Assembly (NCBI RefSeq): GCF_000355695.1
Contig: NC_020891.1
Location: 2,418,001 to 2,482,000 of the forward strand
Length of the DNA: 64,000 nt
Direction of reading: 5' to 3'
Source: Clavibacter nebraskensis NCPPB 2581
GTDB lineage: Bacteria > Actinomycetota > Actinomycetes > Actinomycetales > Microbacteriaceae
In this document: piece after piece, positions 17,109 to 25,100 of the stretch
Layout of the letters: each line of letters starts with the position of its first letter
How positions within the stretch are numbered: the stretch's first letter is position 1
The notes under the pieces: model-generated
Seen by the model: the letters and a program-made list of their open reading frames with translations, nothing else
The model's database searches: none
Told to the model about the DNA's origin: nothing
Position numbers and translations under genes: made by a program

Positions 17109-18052
17109 CCCGCGAGCAGCGCCTCGAGGACCGCGGCCCCGCGGTCCGCGTCCGCCACGGTGACCAGGCGCGCGCGCCCGCCGCGGAGCCGCACGACGAG
17201 GCCGCGCCCGGATCGCGTGACGTAGGCGAGGCCGCGACCCGAGACGCGGAGGCCCCAGCCGCCCCACTGCCCCGGGGACACGTCCTCCCAGCCGGCCGAC
17301 TCGATGCGGGCGAGCGGGACGCGCATGATCGGGATCCGCGTGCACGCCGACACCACCCGGAACCCGCGCCGGTCGACCGTGACCTCGACGCGGCCGAGGG
17401 CGAGCATGGCGAGGCCGGCGACGACCAGCGGGATCCCGGTGAGCGCGGCCGTGCCGGCGTCCCCCGCGGGCGCGCTGGCCGCCGCGACGAGACCGAGCAC
17501 CACGACGGCCGCGCCGATGCCCGCGAACCACCCGCTGCCGGTGCGCCCGCGCCAGGCGACGCGCGCCGTGGCGGGGACCTCGAGCGGCGGCACGTCGTGC
17601 GCGGGGATGGGCCCCGCGGCGCGGACGAGGACGGCCACGGGGACCGCGGCCGCCACCGCCCCCACGCCCAGCAGCAGGACGCCCCAGCCGACGGGGAAGG
17701 TGCCGTCGCCGACGGCGGCGGACGCGGCGATCGCGATCCACCCCGTGGCGAGGATGCCCGCCACGAGGTTGGCGACGAGGACCACCGTGGCCGCCGTGCG
17801 CCGGTCCCGCGCCCGCAGGGCGGCGACGGCCAGCGCCACGGCGACGAGCGCGAGGCCCGCCGCGACCGCGAGCATCACCCACGGCGCGCCCCACCCGTCG
17901 GGCGTCCCGTCGGCGGCGAAGTGCACGGCGATCCGGCCGGGGAGCGTCGGCGCGAGCAGCACGGCCGCGACGCCGAGCGCCAGGGCGATGACCGCCGCCG
18001 GGGCGACGACCGCCACGCGCGCGCCGGTCGGCAGGGGTGCTGGGGTGGTCAT
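17093..18052 (-). CDS. DUF1648-type membrane protein
   Basis: 319 aa, ATG overlapping the gntR stop (ATGA). It has about seven hydrophobic helices. The first external loop, LPGRIAVHFAADGTPDGWGA, is the DUF1648 signature also seen in the SdpI immunity proteins. A C-terminal soluble PH-like part follows (VEVTVDRRGFRVVSACTRIP onward). Genes of this kind next to YtrA-type GntR regulators usually respond to cell-envelope stress. It could be an immunity or signal transduction factor; unproven. Confidence 0.8.
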   Translation of the reverse strand: MTTPAPLPTGARVAVVAPAAVIALALGVAAVLLAPTLPGRIAVHFAADGTPDGWGAPWVMLAVAAGLALVAVALAVAALRARDRRTAATVVLVANLVAGILATGWIAIAASAAVGDGTFPVGWGVLLLGVGAVAAAVPVAVLVRAAGPIPAHDVPPLEVPATARVAWRGRTGSGWFAGIGAAVVVLGLVAAASAPAGDAGTAALTGIPLVVAGLAMLALGRVEVTVDRRGFRVVSACTRIPIMRVPLARIESAGWEDVSPGQWGGWGLRVSGRGLAYVTRSGRGLVVRLRGGRARLVTVADADRGAAVLEALLAGRRAA

Positions 18053-18399
18053 CGTGCTCCCTTGATCATGGTGAACAGGTCGTCCATCGGCACCCCGAGG
18101 GTGTCCGCCTGCGCGCGCAGCTCCTCGACGAGCGTCCGCAGCCGGTCGAACGAGGCGTTGCCCGAGCGGATCACCGTCGCGCCGCGACCGCGCCGCAGCT
18201 CGATGAGGCCGTCGTCCTGCAGGGCGGCGTACGCCCGGAGGACGGTGTGCATGTTGACGTCGACGGACGCCGCGAGGTCGCGCGCCGACGGCAGCCGCTC
18301 CCCGCTCGCGAGCTCGCCGCGGGCGATGGCGTGGCGGATCTGGGTGGCCACCTGCTCGGCGAGCGAGGCCTTCGCCGCGGGATCCACCGTGATGAGCAT
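18049..18399 (-). CDS. YtrA-type GntR transcriptional regulator
   Basis: 116 aa. Winged helix: SLAEQVATQIRHAIARGELA, RLPSARDLAASVDVNMHTVL, GLIELRRGRGATV. A short C-terminal helical dimerisation tail and no ligand domain are typical of the YtrA subgroup. The ATG at 18399 sits inside its own operator, and TAGAAT lies 6 nt upstream, so the mRNA is leaderless. It is co-translated with the downstream DUF1648 gene. Confidence 0.92.
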   Translation of the reverse strand: MLITVDPAAKASLAEQVATQIRHAIARGELASGERLPSARDLAASVDVNMHTVLRAYAALQDDGLIELRRGRGATVIRSGNASFDRLRTLVEELRAQADTLGVPMDDLFTMIKGAR

Positions 18400-18419
18400 G
18401 TTCGCATTCTATGCGAACA
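18399..18419 (-). promoter_or_regulatory. GntR operator overlapping the -10 box and start codon
   Basis: A perfect inverted repeat TGTTCGCAT-TCT-ATGCGAACA with 9-bp arms. It covers the minus-strand -10 TAGAAT (18411-18406) and touches the ATG of the gntR gene. A bound repressor would block both polymerase and translation start. That the GntR protein binds here is inferred from position and symmetry. Confidence 0.75.
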
Positions 18420-18460
18420 ATGGTCGCCACCACCAGGGCGACAGCCGGAGCGGCGTCCCG

Positions 18461-18943
18461 TCAGCGCCCGTCGTACGCCGCCTGCAGCTCGGCCACGACG
18501 AGCCGGCCCATGCCCATCATCGCGGCCATGGCGCGCGCGGCGCCCGCGGGGTCGGGCCCGCCGAGCGTGGTCGCCATGGCCTCCGGGACGACCTGCCACC
18601 AGAAGCCCCAGCGGTCACGCACCCAGCCGCACCGGCCCTCGGTCCCGCCGTCCGCGGCGAAGGCATCCCAGTAGCGGTCGACCTCCTCCTGGTCGCCGGC
18701 CGAGATCGACAGCGACACCGCCTCGGTCGCCGGCATGCCGGGTCCGCCGTTCAGCAGGCGGATCCGCTGGCCGTCGAGCTCGAGGTCGACCACGAGGGCC
18801 GTGCCACGGAGGGCCGGGTCGGGGAAGTCGTCCGGGTAGCGCGAGGTGTCGGTGATCCGCGAGCCGGGGAACAGGTCGACGTAGAACCGCGCCGCCTCCT
18901 CGATCTCCTCGCCGAACCAGAGTGTGGGGGTGATGCGCGGCAT
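18461..18943 (-). CDS. PhnB-like VOC-fold protein
   Basis: 160 aa, ATG preceded by GAGGAG. PhnB/3-demethylubiquinone-methyltransferase-like fold: ITPTLWFGEEIEEAARFYVDLFP, TALVVDLELDGQRIRLLNGGP, and CGWVRDRWGFWWQVVPEAM. The family name reflects early misassignment. These proteins bind metal or small ligands with unknown function. It is transcribed toward the gntR start. Confidence 0.85.
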   Translation of the reverse strand: MPRITPTLWFGEEIEEAARFYVDLFPGSRITDTSRYPDDFPDPALRGTALVVDLELDGQRIRLLNGGPGMPATEAVSLSISAGDQEEVDRYWDAFAADGGTEGRCGWVRDRWGFWWQVVPEAMATTLGGPDPAGAARAMAAMMGMGRLVVAELQAAYDGR

Positions 18944-19032
18944 GGCTGCTCCTCGGCTCCGACGGCGGCCTCGTCGCGCGCCGTCGGGGCCACGCTAGCC
19001 ACGTGGTGGCCTGCGGGCCAGGGCCCAGCGGC

Positions 19033-20076
19033 CTACGCCGACTCGCGCACCACCAGCTGGTGCCGCACCGTCCGGACCACATCGGGGCCCGAGCGCGGCA
19101 GGTCGCCCGCGATCATCGCGACCGCGAGGTCGAGCGCGTGGCGAGCGAGCTCGTCGAGGTCCACCGCGAGCGTCGTGAGGGTGGGCGCGAGCAGGCGGCC
19201 GAGCGACAGGCCGTCGATGCCGACCACGCGCACGTCCCCCGGCACGTCGACGCCCGCGCGACGGCAGGCGGAGAGCACGCCGAGGGCGCACACGTCGTTG
19301 AAGGCCACGATCGCGTCGGCCGTGCGCGGGCGGGCCACGACGCGCTCGGTCGCGACGGCCGCGGCCTCCGCGGTGGGCGCCGACGCGCGGACGACCGACA
19401 CCTCCATCGACCGGGCCTCGAACGCGCGCACGAGCAGCGCGGCGCGCGGGCTGGGTCCCGCGGCGACGGCCGCGTCGAGCACGACCGGGTGCTGCACGCC
19501 GACGGCCTCGAGGTGGTCGGCGAGGGCCTCGATCGCCTCCGACGGGTCCAGCTGCACGGCGGCGCGCAGGGGGTCGCCGCGCGGATCCAGCTCCACGACC
19601 GGCACCGAGCCGAGCCGCGCGATCCACTCGGCGGCCCGCGATCCGAGGGTCCCGATCACGGCGTCGGTCTGCGCCCCGAGCGCCTCCACCATGCGGTCGG
19701 AGTCGGCCGCGAGGCCCACGTCGGCGAGTGACACGTTCCAGCCGCGGGCCGCCGCGATGCGCACGACCGCGGCCGCGAGCTCGGGCGACCAGGGGTTCCG
19801 CAGGTCGTCGACGACGAGGCCGAGCTGGTGGTCCCCGCCCGTCACGAGCCCGCGCCCGAACCGCGACGGCCGGTACGCGAGCTGGTCCGCGGCGTCGAGC
19901 ACGCGGCGCTTCGTCTCCTCGCTGATGCCCGGCATGCCGTTCATCGCGCGCGTCACGGTCTGGCGGGACACGCCTGCGGCGGCGGCGACGTCGTGGATGG
20001 TGACGCGGCCGGCCGGGTCCCTCCCGGGCTCCCGGCCGGCCGCGCGCGACCCGCTCAGCCCCGCAGGTCCAGCCAC
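19033..20076 (-). CDS. LacI-family transcriptional regulator
   Basis: 347 aa from a GTG at 20076, 22 bp inside the end of the upstream fusion gene; no ATG precedes the DNA-binding domain, so the exact start is uncertain. The HTH is RVTIHDVAAAAGVSRQTVTR with the hinge YRPSRFGRGL. A periplasmic-binding-like sensor domain follows (LGLVVDDLRNPWSPELAAAV, AIVAFNDVCALGVL, VRVVGIDG). Ligand is probably a sugar. It follows the oxidoreductase fusion gene, upstream of which two identical palindromes of LacI type lie. Confidence 0.9.
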   Translation of the reverse strand: MAGPAGLSGSRAAGREPGRDPAGRVTIHDVAAAAGVSRQTVTRAMNGMPGISEETKRRVLDAADQLAYRPSRFGRGLVTGGDHQLGLVVDDLRNPWSPELAAAVVRIAAARGWNVSLADVGLAADSDRMVEALGAQTDAVIGTLGSRAAEWIARLGSVPVVELDPRGDPLRAAVQLDPSEAIEALADHLEAVGVQHPVVLDAAVAAGPSPRAALLVRAFEARSMEVSVVRASAPTAEAAAVATERVVARPRTADAIVAFNDVCALGVLSACRRAGVDVPGDVRVVGIDGLSLGRLLAPTLTTLAVDLDELARHALDLAVAMIAGDLPRSGPDVVRTVRHQLVVRESA

Positions 20077-22073
20077 GCCACCTGCTCCGGGGTGAGCTCG
20101 ATCGACAGGCCGCGCATCGAGGAGCGGACCTCCGTGATGGTGCGGGGCCCGAACAGCGGGAAGGTCGGGAACGGCTGCGCGAGCACGTAGGCGAGCGCGA
20201 TCGCCGTCGCCTGCACGCCGTGCTCCGCCGCGAGCTCCTCGGCCCGGCGGAGGCGCTCGAAGTTGTCGTCGCCGTAGTAGCAGCGCACGAGCTCCGGGTC
20301 GCTCAGGTCGTCGGGGCGGGCGCGGCCCGTGAAGAAGCCGCGTGCCTGCGACGACCACGGGAGCAGCGGGACCTGCCGCTCCTCGAGCCACGCCTTGGAC
20401 GCGGGATCCGTGACGTGCACGCATCCCGCCCACGGCACGTCGTACGCCTCGGCCAGGCCGAAGTGGTCGCTCAGCGCCTGGAACCCGGCGCGGCCGTTGG
20501 CCTGCGCGTACGCCTGCGCCTCGTCGAATCGCTCGGGCGTCCAGTTGGAGACGCCGTAGGAGCGGATCCGCCCGGCGCGCTGGTGCTCGTCCATCACGTC
20601 GACGAACTCCCCCACCGGCACCTCGGCGTTGTCGCGGTGCATGAGGTAGATGTCGGCGTAGTCGGTGCCCTGGCGGTCGAGGCTCTCGAGCAGCTGCCGC
20701 GTGAGCGACTCGGGATCGCAGTGCGGGGTGTGGGCGCCCTTGGTGATGACGACCACGTCCTCGCGGATGCCGCGGTTACGGATCCACCTCCCCAACCGCC
20801 CTTCGAGCACGCCGCCGCCGTAGATGTACCCGGTGTCGAACGCGTTGCCGCCCTGCTCGACGAAGTGGTCGAAGATCGCGGACGCGTGCGCCAGGTCGGG
20901 CTGGTTGTCGACGCCCATGACCAGCCGCGACATGCGCTTGCCGACGCCGGGGATCTCGCCGTACAGCATCGGGCTGTCGTCGCGGACGCTCAAGGGCCGG
21001 CGGGAGACCGTGGGGATGTCGGCGTCCTCCGCCTCGAACGGGTAGCGCAGCTCGAGGGCGGCGCGCCAGCGGTCGAGCGTGCGGGCGGTGGCGAGCGTCT
21101 CGTCGAGGGTCATCTGCGCGGCCTCGCCGAGGCCGGCCGCGAGCGCGTCGGTCGTCGCGTCGGCCTCGATCGCGTACGGCTTCGCGCCCGTGAAGGTGAG
21201 CGTGCGCGGCTCCTCGCCGACGACGGAGACCTCGATGGTGGGCTCGTCACCGAGGTTCCACGGGTCGCTGAGGTGGATGCGGCCCCGCGAGCCCAGGATC
21301 GTGAGCGCCTGCGGCTCGTCGAGGGCGACGCCGGTGCGGAGGGTCGCGGTGATCCCGCCGCGGTAGGCCACCCGCGCGACCGACCACTCGTCGACGCCCG
21401 TCGGCCCGACGGTGCCCTCGACCTCGAGCGTGAGCGGCTCGGCGACGGCGATCCCGGTCGCGGCCTGCACGACGGCGGCCGCGGCGGTGACCGTGTAGCC
21501 GCCGACGTCGAGGATCCCGCCGCCCGCGGTCGCAGTGTCGTAGAGGCGGCCGGTGCGGGATCCGGTGCGGAAGGAGAAGGACGCGTCGACGTGGGCGACC
21601 TCGCCGATCACGCCGTCGCGCAGCAGCTCGAGGAGTGCCGCGGTCTGCGGGTGGAAGCGGTACATGTACGCCTCGACGAGCGGGAGGCCGGCCTCGCGGG
21701 CCGCGTCGACGAGCGCCATCGCGGTGCCGTGGTTGACGGCGAGCGGCTTCTCGCAGAGGACGGCCTTGCCGGCCTCGAGCGCGCGGATCACGAGGTCGGC
21801 GTGGCCGGTGTGCACGGTCGAGATGTAGACGGCGTCGACGGCGGGATCCGCGAGGACGGCGTCGTAGTCGGCGCCCGTGACGTCGGCGAAGCCGTGGTCG
21901 GCGGCCTCGGCCGCGAAGTCCGCCGCGCGCTCGGCGCTCGAGCTGCCGGCGGCGACGAGGCGCGCGCCCCGCGTGCTCGCGGGGAGCTGGGAGAGGAAGC
22001 GGCGGGCGATGGAGCCCGGGCCGAGGACCGCCCCGCCGGGTGCGGTCGAGGTGGTCGGGGTGGGGTCGGTCAT
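20055..22073 (-). CDS. Fusion of Gfo/Idh/MocA oxidoreductase and aldo/keto reductase
   Basis: 672 aa from ATG 22073 (AAGGG upstream); longer frames would run through the operator. Residues 1-~335 are a GFO/IDH/MocA dehydrogenase: Rossmann LGPGSIARRFLSQLPASTR, the sugar-binding motif LCEKPLAV, and a C-terminal beta-sheet domain. Residues ~350-672 are an aldo/keto reductase with the tetrad Asp/Tyr in NAFDTGYIYGG, Lys in VVITKGAH and His in IYLMHRDNAE. Both halves look catalytically intact, so one protein may carry out two successive NAD(P)-dependent sugar steps. It is co-transcribed with the LacI regulator. Confidence 0.9.
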   Translation of the reverse strand: MTDPTPTTSTAPGGAVLGPGSIARRFLSQLPASTRGARLVAAGSSSAERAADFAAEAADHGFADVTGADYDAVLADPAVDAVYISTVHTGHADLVIRALEAGKAVLCEKPLAVNHGTAMALVDAAREAGLPLVEAYMYRFHPQTAALLELLRDGVIGEVAHVDASFSFRTGSRTGRLYDTATAGGGILDVGGYTVTAAAAVVQAATGIAVAEPLTLEVEGTVGPTGVDEWSVARVAYRGGITATLRTGVALDEPQALTILGSRGRIHLSDPWNLGDEPTIEVSVVGEEPRTLTFTGAKPYAIEADATTDALAAGLGEAAQMTLDETLATARTLDRWRAALELRYPFEAEDADIPTVSRRPLSVRDDSPMLYGEIPGVGKRMSRLVMGVDNQPDLAHASAIFDHFVEQGGNAFDTGYIYGGGVLEGRLGRWIRNRGIREDVVVITKGAHTPHCDPESLTRQLLESLDRQGTDYADIYLMHRDNAEVPVGEFVDVMDEHQRAGRIRSYGVSNWTPERFDEAQAYAQANGRAGFQALSDHFGLAEAYDVPWAGCVHVTDPASKAWLEERQVPLLPWSSQARGFFTGRARPDDLSDPELVRCYYGDDNFERLRRAEELAAEHGVQATAIALAYVLAQPFPTFPLFGPRTITEVRSSMRGLSIELTPEQVAWLDLRG

Positions 22074-22099
22074 GGAGGAGCCCTTCGCGGCGTTGTCGG

Positions 22100-22113
22100 C
22101 GTGAACGTTCACG
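22100..22113. promoter_or_regulatory. LacI-family operator, proximal copy
   Basis: A perfect 14-bp palindrome CGTGAACGTTCACG between the -10 box and the start codon of the fusion gene. The same 14 bp recur at 22167-22180. The central CG and symmetric arms are typical of LacI-family sites. Confidence 0.85.
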
Positions 22114-22115
22114 AC

Positions 22116-22145
22116 GACGCTACGGGGACTGATCCCCGAAGGTCA
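22116..22145 (-). promoter_or_regulatory. Promoter of the oxidoreductase fusion-lacI operon
   Basis: On the minus strand -35 TTGACC (22145-22140) and -10 TAGCGT (22121-22116) are 18 nt apart. The spacer contains a small dyad, CGGGGA-CTGA-TCCCCG. One LacI operator lies just downstream of the -10 and the other upstream of the -35. Confidence 0.6.
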
Positions 22146-22166
22146 AGGAGTGCGGTCGGATGCGCG

Positions 22167-22180
22167 CGTGAACGTTCACG
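22167..22180. promoter_or_regulatory. LacI-family operator, distal copy
   Basis: A second CGTGAACGTTCACG, 67 bp centre-to-centre from the first. The two flank the promoter, so a bridging repressor could loop it; that is inference. Confidence 0.85.
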
Positions 22181-22229
22181 TCATCGCTGCGCCAGGCACG
22201 GCCGGGCGCCGACCGCGGGACCGCCGCGC

Positions 22230-22709
22230 TCAGCGGTCGGCGCCCTCCGCCTCGATCTCGGCGACGAGCCGCCCGAGCAGCCGCGTCAGCTCGGAGCGCT
22301 CCCGGGCCGACCACTCCCCCACGAGCTCGCCGAGGAGCGCGCGGGCCGTCGCGGAGTTGCGGTCGAGCACACGCTCGGCGTCGGGTGTGGGGCGCACGAG
22401 GACCGCGCGCCGATCGTCGGGGTCGGGCTCGCGGATCACGAGGCCCCGCTCCTCGAGGCGCCGCACGTGCGCCGTCATCGTCGACTTGTCGATGCCCTGC
22501 CAGTCGGCGAGCGCGCGCATCCGCGTCGCGCCGCGCTCGGCGAGGTGGGCGAGGAGCCAGGTGTCGGTCGACGAGAACGCCTCGCCCTCGTCGGCGAGCA
22601 TGCGCCGGCGCACGTCGGGCCGCGTCGCCCATCGGGTGATCGCCAGGACCGCCCGCTCCATCGCCACCCCGACGGCGACGCCGTCCTCGCCTGGGAGCTC
22701 GCTCACCAT
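22230..22709 (-). CDS. MarR-family transcriptional regulator
   Basis: 159 aa from ATG 22709 (GGAGGGG upstream at long spacing); a longer frame to 22793 runs into the divergent promoter. Winged helix: FSSTDTWLLAHLAERGATRM, WQGIDKSTMTAHVRRLEERG, REPDPDDRRAVLVRPT. This is the usual MarR arrangement with flanking dimerisation helices. It is divergent from the general-stress-protein gene; the TTGGTATACTCAAACCATA segment between them (22742-22760), with TGGT/ACCA half-sites, is a candidate shared operator. Confidence 0.9.
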   Translation of the reverse strand: MVSELPGEDGVAVGVAMERAVLAITRWATRPDVRRRMLADEGEAFSSTDTWLLAHLAERGATRMRALADWQGIDKSTMTAHVRRLEERGLVIREPDPDDRRAVLVRPTPDAERVLDRNSATARALLGELVGEWSARERSELTRLLGRLVAEIEAEGADR

Positions 22710-22813
22710 TCGATCCCCGTCCCCTCCGCGCTCGCCGACCGTTGGTATACTCAAACCATATCGTCCGACCCGGACGCCACGCACGAACCGCACGATCCGA
22801 GAGGAAGCACCCC

Positions 22814-23311
22814 ATGTCCACCCCGAGCACCGACCCCCGCGCGCACGCCGTCCCGGCCACGCCCCGCGAGGTGATCGCGAGCTACACCGAGTACGCCGAC
22901 GCGCAGGCCGCCGTCGACACGCTGTCCGACCGCGAGTTCCCCGTCGCCTCCACGCAGATCGTGGGCCACGACGTCCGCACGGTCGAGACCGTGACGGGCC
23001 GGGTCACCAACGGCAGCGCCGCGGTGCGCGGTGCCGCAGGCGGCGCCTGGTTCGGCCTCATGCTGGGCCTCCTGTTCGGGATCTTCACCCCCGGCGTCGC
23101 CTGGCTCGGCGTCCTGCTCGTCGCCGTCGGCATCGGCGCGCTCTGGGGTGCGCTGTTCGGCTTCGTCGGCCACTACGCCACCCGCGGGAAGCGCGACTTC
23201 GCCTCCGTGCAGACGCTGACCGCCGGCCGCTACGACGTGCTCGTCGACAGCGCGCGGGCCGCCGAGGCGTCGCGGATCCTGTTCGACACGACCGGCGCGC
23301 CGCGCGCCTGA
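22814..23311 (+). CDS. General-stress-protein-17M-like (YflT) membrane protein
   Basis: 165 aa, ATG with GAGAGGAAG upstream. The N-terminal domain reads EVIASYTEYADAQAAVDTLSD, FPVASTQIVGHDVRTVETVT, as in the YflT/GS17M family. A Gly-rich double membrane segment follows (AWFGLMLGLLFGIFTPGVAW, VLLVAVGIGALWGALFGFVG), then a soluble tail, TAGRYDVLVDSARAAEA. Homologues are induced by heat or salt. TATACT at 22746-22751 is the likely -10. The divergent MarR regulator may control it. Confidence 0.85.
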   Translation: MSTPSTDPRAHAVPATPREVIASYTEYADAQAAVDTLSDREFPVASTQIVGHDVRTVETVTGRVTNGSAAVRGAAGGAWFGLMLGLLFGIFTPGVAWLGVLLVAVGIGALWGALFGFVGHYATRGKRDFASVQTLTAGRYDVLVDSARAAEASRILFDTTGAPRA

Positions 23312-23326
23312 CCCGCCGCAGCATCG

Positions 23327-23363
23327 CGACGCGGACGGACGGCCCGGCCGCCCGTCCGCGTCG
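23327..23363. terminator. Hairpin terminator between convergent genes
   Basis: CGACGCGGACGG (23327-23338) pairs with CCGTCCGCGTCG (23352-23363), a 12-bp GC-rich stem. It lies between the stress-protein stop (23311) and the GNAT stop (23364). Confidence 0.75.
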
Positions 23364-23975
23364 TCACGTCCGGGGTGCGTCCTCGGGCGCCTCGAGCGTG
23401 AGCCACTCCTCGTCGACGCGGTAGCCGAGCGCGGCGCCGGCCGCCATGATCGCCGCGTTCACGCTTGACCCTCCGGTGCGGAACACGGTGACGCCCGCCT
23501 CGAGGAGCGCCAGCACGGAGGCCGCCTTCACCGCCGTGCCGAGGCCGCGACCCCGATGGGCGGCGTCGACGACCGTCACGTCGGTCTCGGCGGCGAGGCC
23601 TGTGGGATCCAGGTCGACGAACGTCATCGCGAGGAGCGCGCCGCCCGCGTCGACCGCGCCGTAGCCGCGGCGGCCGGGTGCCGGCACCCGCACGTCCTCG
23701 GGAGCGAAGGCGGCGTGCCGGGTGGCCGGGCCGCCCGGGTAGTCGGCGAGGGTGGCGGCGTCGAGCGCGAGGGTCGGCCGGGCGTCGTCCGGGCCCAGCT
23801 CGCGCAGCACGGCGGATCCGGCGACGCGGGCGACGAGCGCGCGCAGGCGGGCGGGATCCGCGTCCGCCGCGTCGAGCTGCGCGCCCCACGACCGGGTGGT
23901 CACGATCCAGCCCTCCTCCGTGAGGCGGGCCACCCGCGGGTCGTCGGATCGGGCGATGACGGGCTCGGCGCTCAT
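23364..23975 (-). CDS. GNAT-family N-acetyltransferase
   Basis: 203 aa from ATG 23975. Only the C-terminal half shows the GNAT fold: TDVTVVDAAHRGRGLGTAVK is the acetyl-CoA-binding R/Q-x-x-G-x-G/A motif, followed by VFRTGGSSVNAAIMAAGAAL and YRVDEEWLTLE. The N-terminal ~95 residues are a divergent partner domain (RLTEEGWIVTTRSWGAQLDA). CAGGCT lies 6 nt before the ATG, close to the TAGNNT leaderless box seen elsewhere. Substrate unknown. Confidence 0.82.
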   Translation of the reverse strand: MSAEPVIARSDDPRVARLTEEGWIVTTRSWGAQLDAADADPARLRALVARVAGSAVLRELGPDDARPTLALDAATLADYPGGPATRHAAFAPEDVRVPAPGRRGYGAVDAGGALLAMTFVDLDPTGLAAETDVTVVDAAHRGRGLGTAVKAASVLALLEAGVTVFRTGGSSVNAAIMAAGAALGYRVDEEWLTLEAPEDAPRT

Positions 23976-24001
23976 CCCGCGAGCCTGACACGGCGGACGG
24001 C

Positions 24002-24940
24002 TCAGCCCGGGAAGCGCACCCCCGTCAGCTCCTCGGAGACCGCCCAGATGCGGCGCGCGTCGTCCGGGTCGGTGACGCGCGAGAACGGCGGCATCTCCGC
24101 GGGAGCGCCGCCGAGGTGGCCGGGGCCGCTCGGCCCGTACATGCGGCCGCCGTCGCCGTCCGCGGTCGCCGCGAGGAGGGCCGGCAGGGCGGCGGTCTCG
24201 GGCGTGCCGACCAGGATCCCGAGGCGCGACAGCCGCCGGATAACGCGCACGTCGAGCCCGTCGCGCGAGCGGCCGGTCGCCGTGCGCGCGGCGAGGAGGC
24301 TCGTCGGCGCGACGCCCGGGTGCGCGAGGTGGCTCGTGATCCCCCAGCCGCCCGCCGCGCTCCGCCGCTCGAGCTCGAGGCCGACGAGCCCCTGCGCGAT
24401 CTTCGAGGAGCTGTAGGCGCGCCCGGGACGGTAGCGCCGCTCCCACTGGAGGTCGTCCCACCGCACGGCGTTCTGCGCGGCGGCGATGCTCACCTGCGAG
24501 ACGACGCGCGCGGATCCCGCCCGCAGCAGCGGGAGGAGGCGACCCACGAGCGCGAAGTGGCCGAGGTGGTTGGTGCCGAGCTGCAGCTCGAAGCCGTCCT
24601 CGGTGGTGCGGCGCTCGGGCGGTGTCATGACGCCGGCGTTCGCGACGAGCAGGTGCAGGGGCGCGCCCTCGTCGGCGAGCCGGGCGGCGAGCGTCGCCAC
24701 GGAGCCCAGCGAGGCGAGGTCGAGGTCGTGCAGGGCGATGCGCGCGGCCGGGTGCCGCGCGCGGATCCGGTCCACGGCGGCCTCGCCCTTCCGCCGGTCG
24801 CGCACCGGGAGCAGCACCTCGGCACCGGCGCCGGCGAGCCGGGTGGCGAGCGCGAGGCCGATGCCGTCGCTGCCTCCCGTGACGAGGGCGCGGCGGCCCG
24901 TGAGGTCGGGGACGGGGATGTCGATCGGGCGACGGGGCAT
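24002..24940 (-). CDS. Short-chain dehydrogenase/reductase
   Basis: 312 aa, ATG preceded by AGGAGG. Rossmann motif RALVTGGSDGIGLALA (TGxxxGxG), DLDLASLGSV, NAGVM, and the active-site Tyr-x-x-x-Lys in AYSSSKIAQGLV. The length and the NHLGHFALVGRLLP motif match the retinol-dehydrogenase/WW-domain-oxidoreductase-like group of extended SDRs. It is divergent from an XRE-type regulator gene that probably controls it. Confidence 0.9.
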   Translation of the reverse strand: MPRRPIDIPVPDLTGRRALVTGGSDGIGLALATRLAGAGAEVLLPVRDRRKGEAAVDRIRARHPAARIALHDLDLASLGSVATLAARLADEGAPLHLLVANAGVMTPPERRTTEDGFELQLGTNHLGHFALVGRLLPLLRAGSARVVSQVSIAAAQNAVRWDDLQWERRYRPGRAYSSSKIAQGLVGLELERRSAAGGWGITSHLAHPGVAPTSLLAARTATGRSRDGLDVRVIRRLSRLGILVGTPETAALPALLAATADGDGGRMYGPSGPGHLGGAPAEMPPFSRVTDPDDARRIWAVSEELTGVRFPG

Positions 24941-25100
24941 GGCGGATCCTCCTGCGGACGACGACGCGGGCGTTCCGCATCGGCTGCCCCGAGCCTGGGC
25001 GCGCGCCGGCCGGGCAGCCAGTGCGCGTCGAGACGTGGATCGGCGGGTCCTGGTTGAGCGCGCCGCCGGCCGGGAGGATGGACGGGACCGAGGAGGACGC

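Noticed and set aside
22088-22112. Start of the oxidoreductase fusion at an upstream ATG (NVHADN...)
   Set aside because: That N-terminus is a translation of the LacI operator itself. ATG 22073 has the ribosome-binding site.
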